64,000 nt of DNA, taken from assembly GCF_009183365.2 (NCBI RefSeq), contig NZ_CP068230.1, forward strand, positions 2,633,001 to 2,697,000, read 5' to 3'. The first letter of the stretch is position 1; every line of letters begins with the position of its first letter. Of the stretch, positions 59,442-64,000 are shown one piece after another. The translations under genes and the position numbers were made by a program. This DNA comes from Shewanella algae. Its GTDB lineage: Bacteria; Pseudomonadota; Gammaproteobacteria; Enterobacterales; Shewanellaceae. The notes under the pieces are model-generated. The model saw only the letters and a program-made list of their open reading frames with translations. It was not told the DNA's origin and ran no database searches.

Positions 59442-60557
59442 TCAGAGTGCCAGCTTGGCCAATTTGTCAGCCACCAGTTGGCCACGCCAGCCCAGCAACA
59501 CCAAGGGCGTGGGTCCCTGTTTGCCGTCCCATACCCACTCAAGATATTCGTGAATATGACGCTTGGATCCAAGCAACTCCATAGGCACACTTTCGGATTC
59601 AGCAATCTCGGTCAAGCACTGCTTAATACTCTTGAAGGCGCTCTTATATCCCGGCTTGAGAGCCAACACATCCAAGGGCTCCGGCAGATTGCTCATATCC
59701 GCCTTTGCCATAACCTTGAGCACATCTTTGGCGTAAAGACGCTTTTCATGATCCGTCAGCTCTTTCATGGAAAGCACATCATTGATCCCTCTTGGCTGAC
59801 GCTTAGCCAAGCCGATAAGGGCATGATCTTTCATGACAAAACCCAGCGCCATGTCCTTTGCCAACGCTTTACGCAAACGCCAGGCCGCCAGCACCTTGAG
59901 CACAGCCAATTGTGGTGTACTCAACTGAAAGGCGTTCTTGACCCTAAGATAGGCTGTGTCTTCATCCGGCGCGTCCAGACGCCCTTCTGTCATGCGCTGG
60001 CTTTCTTCCAATGCCCACTCGAGCCTGCCCTGCTGCTCCAGTTTCTGCTGCAGCTGAGGATAGAGTTGGTATAAATAGTAAACGTCATTGGCGGCATAAC
60101 TGAGCTGCGCCTCTGATAACGGTCGTTTCAACCAGTCGGTGCGGGACTCGCCCTTGTCGAGCTCCACTCCCAGGCACTCATGCACCAGCTTGGCATAACC
60201 CAAGCCATGGCCCATGCCGGCAATGGCTGCCGCCAGTTGACTGTCAAACAAAGGCTTGGGCTGACACTGGCCTTGGCGAGCAAACACTTCCAAGTCTTCA
60301 CTGCAGGAATGCAACAACTTGGTGATCTTCTCATCGGTCAGCAAGGCCCAAAAGCCCGACAGATCCGAGATGGCCAAGGGATCTATCAGAGCCAGGGTCT
60401 TGCCGTCATAGGCCTGAATGAGCCCTAAACAAGCATAGTAAGTGCGGGTGCGTACAAATTCGGTATCCAGTACCAGCAATTTAGCCTCGCGATACTGCTC
60501 CACCAGCTGCGCCAGAGTGGCGTCATCTTTTACATACAGGTAATCTTGCAAATTCAA
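59442..60557 (-). CDS. rnd: Ribonuclease D
   Basis: RNase D trims the 3' ends of tRNA precursors. The protein has the DEDD exonuclease residues in VLDTEFVRTRTYY near residue 27-39, LLHSCSEDLEVF near 80 and SYAANDVYYLY near 153, followed by HRDC domains. The longest frame starts at TTG 60596. TTG 60557 is better supported: AGGA lies six bases upstream and it gives 371 residues, close to the family norm. The start remains somewhat uncertain. It follows fadD, as in E. coli. Confidence 0.93.
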   Translation of the reverse strand: MNLQDYLYVKDDATLAQLVEQYREAKLLVLDTEFVRTRTYYACLGLIQAYDGKTLALIDPLAISDLSGFWALLTDEKITKLLHSCSEDLEVFARQGQCQPKPLFDSQLAAAIAGMGHGLGYAKLVHECLGVELDKGESRTDWLKRPLSEAQLSYAANDVYYLYQLYPQLQQKLEQQGRLEWALEESQRMTEGRLDAPDEDTAYLRVKNAFQLSTPQLAVLKVLAAWRLRKALAKDMALGFVMKDHALIGLAKRQPRGINDVLSMKELTDHEKRLYAKDVLKVMAKADMSNLPEPLDVLALKPGYKSAFKSIKQCLTEIAESESVPMELLGSKRHIHEYLEWVWDGKQGPTPLVLLGWRGQLVADKLAKLAL

Positions 60558-60594
60558 CTCCCATCCTGCGCGAGTTTCCAGGTCCCGGAAACAC

Positions 60595-60622
60595 AAGAGC
60601 CGGCTGGCGCCGGCTCTTTATA
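60595..60622 (-). terminator. Hairpin between fadD and rnd
   Basis: AAGAGCCGGC-TGGC-GCCGGCTCTT is a perfect 10-bp stem directly after fadD. On the minus strand the T-run is weak (TTGTGTTTCC), so it probably allows some read-through into rnd. Confidence 0.65.
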
Positions 60623-62296
60623 TTATGCAGATTTGGCCTCATCTCTGAGTTCTCTGCGCAGGATCTTTCCTACGTTGGTTTTCGGCAATTCGTCCCTGAA
60701 TTCTACCAGCTTCGGCACCTTATATCCTGTTAAATGATGGCGACAGTGCTTGATAAGCTCCTTCTCGGTCAAAGATTTGTCTTTTGCCACCACAAAAATC
60801 TTCACCAGTTCACCACTGACCTCATGCGGCACGCCCACAGCGGCCACTTCAACCACCTTGGGATGCAAGGCCACCACCTCTTCCACTTCATTGGGGAAGA
60901 CGTTGAAGCCGGAAACCAGGATCATATCCTTCTTGCGATCGACAATATAGAAAAAGCCTTTTTCATCCATATAGCCGATATCGCCTGTGGCCAGCCAACC
61001 GTCTTTGTCGATCACTTTGGCGGTTTCTTCCGGACGTTGCCAGTAGCCCATCATCACCTGAGGCCCCTTGGCAAAAAGTTCGCCCGTCTCACCCTGAGGC
61101 AATACCTGACCGTCATCACCCCGCACTTGAATTTGCGTCGAAGGTGCAGGTAAGCCGATAGAGCCGTTGTAACCGGCCAGATCGTAAGGGCAGCAAGCTA
61201 CCAGAGGTGAAGCTTCGGTCAGGCCATAGCCTTCGAGCAAGCGAGTCTTGGTGATGTTCTGCCACTTGTCGGCCACGGCGCGCTGCACCGCCATACCGCC
61301 ACCAATAGAGAGTTTGAGGCGGGAGAAGTCCAGAGCGGCAAACTCTTCGCTGTTGACCAGGGCGTTGAACAGGGTGTTCACCCCAGTGAGAGCCGTGAAA
61401 GGTGTTTTCTTGAGTTCGGCCACAAATCCCGGAATATCCCTGGGATTGGTGATCAGCAAATTGTTGGCGCCCTTATGCAGGAACAACAAACAGTTCACCG
61501 TTAAGGCGAAAATATGGTAAAGCGGCAAGGCGGTTACCACAAACTCCTTGCCGTCGTTGAGCAAAGGGGCATAAGCACCGTTGGCCTGCAATACGTTGGC
61601 AACTATGTTGCCATGGCTGAGCATGGCGCCCTTGGAAACGCCAGTGGTACCGCCGGTATACTGTAAAAAGGCGATATCATCACTCTTGACCACAGGCTTG
61701 ACGTATTGCGCCTTTTTACCGGCCCGAAGCGCCCGGCGCATAGAGATGGCGTGTGGCAGAGAGTATTTGGGCACCAGGCGCTTGATATACTTCACCACAA
61801 AATTAACCAGGGTACGCTTAGGCGCACTCAAGAGATCGCCAAGCCCTGTGATAATGACGTTTTTGACCGGAGTTTGATCGACCACTTGCTCCAGTGTGCT
61901 GGCAAAGTTGGACACCACCACTATCGCCTTGGCGCCGGAGTCGACCAACTGATGTTTGAGCTCTCTTGGGGTATAAAGCGGATTGACATTGACCACTACC
62001 ATGCCGGCCCGCAACACACCAAACAGGGCGATGGGATATTGCAGCAGGTTCGGCATCATGATCGCCACCCGATCGCCCTTTTGCAATTTGAGATCATTTT
62101 GCAAATAAGCGGCGAAGGCACGGCTGCGCTCTTCCAGTTTTCGGTACGTCAGGGTTGCGCCCATATTGACGAATGCGGGTTGGTCGGCATAGGTATTGAC
62201 CGCTGATTCCAACATCTCCAGCAAGGAAGCATAGCGGCTGGCATCAATTTCGGCAGGCACGTCGGCAGGCAAACTGTTAATCCAGGGCTGGTCCAC
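60623..62296 (-). CDS. fadD: Long-chain fatty acid-CoA ligase FadD
   Basis: FadD activates imported long-chain fatty acids to acyl-CoA with ATP, at the inner membrane, before beta-oxidation by FadE and others. The 557-residue protein has the AMP-binding motif LQYTGGTTGVSKGAMLSH near residues 211-228, GYGLTEASPLVACCP near 355, and a C-terminal GDIGYMDEKGFFYIVDRKKDMILVSGFNVFPNEVE stretch typical of FadD. No clear FadR or PsrA operator was seen in its upstream 200 bp. Confidence 0.97.
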   Translation of the reverse strand: MDQPWINSLPADVPAEIDASRYASLLEMLESAVNTYADQPAFVNMGATLTYRKLEERSRAFAAYLQNDLKLQKGDRVAIMMPNLLQYPIALFGVLRAGMVVVNVNPLYTPRELKHQLVDSGAKAIVVVSNFASTLEQVVDQTPVKNVIITGLGDLLSAPKRTLVNFVVKYIKRLVPKYSLPHAISMRRALRAGKKAQYVKPVVKSDDIAFLQYTGGTTGVSKGAMLSHGNIVANVLQANGAYAPLLNDGKEFVVTALPLYHIFALTVNCLLFLHKGANNLLITNPRDIPGFVAELKKTPFTALTGVNTLFNALVNSEEFAALDFSRLKLSIGGGMAVQRAVADKWQNITKTRLLEGYGLTEASPLVACCPYDLAGYNGSIGLPAPSTQIQVRGDDGQVLPQGETGELFAKGPQVMMGYWQRPEETAKVIDKDGWLATGDIGYMDEKGFFYIVDRKKDMILVSGFNVFPNEVEEVVALHPKVVEVAAVGVPHEVSGELVKIFVVAKDKSLTEKELIKHCRHHLTGYKVPKLVEFRDELPKTNVGKILRRELRDEAKSA

Positions 62297-62500
62297 AAAT
62301 CTCTCCTAAAATTCCGTCTTCAGCGGAAACGACTCTCTCTGTCGTTAAAGCCCGCAGCGTCTGCGGGCAAAGCACTGAGTATTTTTATAAAGTTCTTATT
62401 AAGGCCTTTGGCCTCGACTCTTGGTAGTTAACTTTCGCGCCGCAAAAATCATACGGGCGTTTAAAATTTTGATCATCATCACATAAAAGCTTTTATTTGC

Positions 62501-63394
62501 CTAGTCCCCCGGATTGGATTTTCTACCTTGGAGAAATCCGGCCAGAGTTTGCGCTACCTCATCGGTGTTCCCCATATGTAGATGGTGATCCCCTGGTAGT
62601 TGTACTATCTGCAAATCCCTGTACCAGGCGCGGGCCTGAGGTAAACTCTGCACCAGTCCAGGAAATCCCTGTTCACCCGTGATAAGTAAGCTGGGGATGG
62701 CGATCCCCTGCATCAGGGATGCTACCTGCTCAAAACAAAGTCGCATCGGCGAGTCGAGTCGTAGCCTTGGGTCACTGCGCCAACTGGCACCCTGGGCATC
62801 AATTTGCATATTGCGCGTCACCAATAATCTGGACCAGGGCTCGGCCAATCCGGTCAACTGCACTCTGGCTTTGATGGCCGGCTCAATACTGTCATAAACC
62901 ACTTGGCTACGTTTGCTGCCGAGCATACGCTTGTGGGCAGCAAAGCTCTTTCTCAGCCTGGGTTTGGCCTGCTCCACCGCCTCATAGAGAGGAGCGAAGG
63001 CTTCAATCAACAGCAACTTATCGACTCGTTCAGGAAACGCTGCAGCATAAGCACTGGCAACGATCCCCCCAAGGGAGTGCCCCAACAGAGTGACTGGTGC
63101 ATCGCCGGCCAAGTGGTCCAGCAGCAGCTCAAGATCATACAGATAATCAATCCAGTGCAGCGGATAACGCCCTGGCCTGTGACCCGATAAACCATGTCCA
63201 GGCCAATCAATGGCAAGAATACGATAATCATTCATCAGCTTCTCGGCCAAAGGGGCAAAGCTGTTACTGTTATCCAGCCATCCATGCAATGCCAGTAACA
63301 GCGGCTTATCTTCCGCTCCCCAGCATTGGGCAGCCAGCGTGAGGTGCGGCAGCGGGATCTTCAGTGCTTTTACGGGGGCGGAAGGTTGCCACAT
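62501..63394 (-). CDS. Alpha/beta-fold hydrolase
   Basis: A 297-residue alpha/beta hydrolase with LLALHGWLDNSNSFAPLAEKL near residues 32-52, DWPGHGLSGHRPG near 64-76, the nucleophile elbow LLGHSLGGIVAS near 98-109, and a C-terminal LPGDHHLHMG with the catalytic His. It resembles serine hydrolase-like esterases, but no substrate can be named. It is upstream of fadD and in the same direction, with about 200 bp between them, so separate promoters are likely. Confidence 0.8.
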   Translation of the reverse strand: MWQPSAPVKALKIPLPHLTLAAQCWGAEDKPLLLALHGWLDNSNSFAPLAEKLMNDYRILAIDWPGHGLSGHRPGRYPLHWIDYLYDLELLLDHLAGDAPVTLLGHSLGGIVASAYAAAFPERVDKLLLIEAFAPLYEAVEQAKPRLRKSFAAHKRMLGSKRSQVVYDSIEPAIKARVQLTGLAEPWSRLLVTRNMQIDAQGASWRSDPRLRLDSPMRLCFEQVASLMQGIAIPSLLITGEQGFPGLVQSLPQARAWYRDLQIVQLPGDHHLHMGNTDEVAQTLAGFLQGRKSNPGD

Positions 63395-63415
63395 AATGCC
63401 TCTGTTGTCAGTGTA

Positions 63416-64000
63416 TCAGTTCGCTTTTTTGATAAATTTGAGTGTCATACGGTCACTTTCTCCTATCTTGAGATAAGTGTCCCTGTCCTGCTCACCCAGT
63501 CGCAATGTTGGCGGCAAGGTCCAGACGCCTTTGGGGTAATCCTTACTGTCCCTGGCATTGGCGTTGATCTCACTGCTGGCTTCCAAGGTGAAGCCGACCT
63601 TTTCTGCCAGTGCTATCATCTCATCCTGCATCATGTAGCCGCTGTCAGGGCCGTTACCGGCTTTGCCCCTGTGCTCAACCACACCAAAGACGCCGCCATC
63701 TTTAAGCACATTAAAGGCAGCCTGAAACACGGTTTGCAGTTGCCCCTGACTGGCCCAGTTATGCAGGTTTCTGAAAGTGAGTACAGCATCGGCGCTGGCA
63801 TCTTCTCCCAGTTTAACCTGTGCGGGAGGATCCAAAACCACCAGTTCGATTTTGCCAAGCTCTTTGGGATGGGCTTGCAGCCATTCTAGATAACGCTTGC
63901 CCGCTTTGGCCCGATAACGGCTGCCCGGGTTGTCTTCTTGCGGCGCTGTGTTAAAACCGGCGGCAATATACTGCCCCTTGTCCGCCAACATAGGCGCCAG
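63416..64000 (-). CDS. Class I SAM-dependent methyltransferase, truncated by the window edge
   Basis: The C-terminal 195 residues or so of a methyltransferase-like protein; the frame stays open to the last base, so the true start lies beyond the window. Visible features are GFNTAPQEDNPGSRYRAKAGKRY, LTFRNLHNWAS near the end of the SAM-binding sheet, and FNVLKDGGVFGVVEHRGKAG. Relatives often carry a signal peptide, but that part is missing here. The substrate is unknown. Confidence 0.75.
   Translation of the reverse strand: MAPMLADKGQYIAAGFNTAPQEDNPGSRYRAKAGKRYLEWLQAHPKELGKIELVVLDPPAQVKLGEDASADAVLTFRNLHNWASQGQLQTVFQAAFNVLKDGGVFGVVEHRGKAGNGPDSGYMMQDEMIALAEKVGFTLEASSEINANARDSKDYPKGVWTLPPTLRLGEQDRDTYLKIGESDRMTLKFIKKAN

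Overview
This 64 kb window is a piece of a gammaproteobacterial chromosome, almost certainly Shewanella. The main evidence is the adjacent kdnA-kdnB-kdsB set, which makes the 8-amino sugar Kdo8N and was characterised in Shewanella oneidensis. It is supported by a zwf-pgl-edd-eda operon divergent from hexR-pykA, a VC2046/SO_2500-family gene, a rhombosortase, and rnfABCDGE-nth. The moderate GC content would suit an S. algae-like species, but the species call is inference. No phage, insertion sequence, integron or CRISPR array was seen. This is core chromosome with several stretches of gene order shared with E. coli.

Layout. 0-8.5 kb: yffB-dapE-M15 peptidase, an alpha/beta hydrolase, a beta carbonic anhydrase, the Kdo8N genes with a DUF2897 protein, then two small minus-strand envelope genes. 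8.6-16.2 kb: the Entner-Doudoroff/pentose-phosphate operon zwf-pgl-edd-eda facing hexR and pykA, with HexR-type operators upstream of zwf, hexR and pykA. 16.3-25.4 kb: psrA-fadE (repressor and acyl-CoA dehydrogenase, with a near-perfect operator), smrA, several small conserved genes and a GAF-PAS-GGDEF-EAL protein. 25.5-25.8 kb: three identical tRNA-Tyr genes. 26-31.5 kb: a Cds1-like PLP enzyme, queE divergent from queC-rrtA (rhombosortase), and uvrB. 31.5-32.4 kb: about 900 bp without a credible gene. 32.4-32.9 kb: five tRNA-Asn genes behind one strong promoter.

33-47 kb: csrD, the Rnf electron-transport operon with nth, a 27-residue YnhF-like membrane protein absent from ordinary gene calls, gloA, an orphan TonB-dependent receptor, grxD and sodB. 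47.3-52.2 kb: the stress operon prkA-yeaH-spoVR. 52.2-64 kb: fadR/nhaB/dsbB, then ycgN-mltB-like-ycgL divergent from minCDE, then fadD-rnd, an alpha/beta hydrolase and a methyltransferase cut by the window end.

Themes. Two carbon regulons are concentrated here. HexR controls sugar-acid catabolism and pyruvate kinase. PsrA and FadR, both encoded here, control fatty-acid turnover alongside fadE and fadD. The most unusual structure is the rnfC 3' end, where a 165-bp unit is repeated in tandem three times plus a partial copy, extending the protein to 892 residues. I did not find a convincing wholly new multi-gene system. The best candidates for undescribed biology are small: the CxxC-membrane-CPxC protein at 8.2-8.4 kb, the repeat-expanded RnfC, the gene-poor stretch with an inverted pair of DnaA-box-like sites, and the orphan Cds1-like enzyme.
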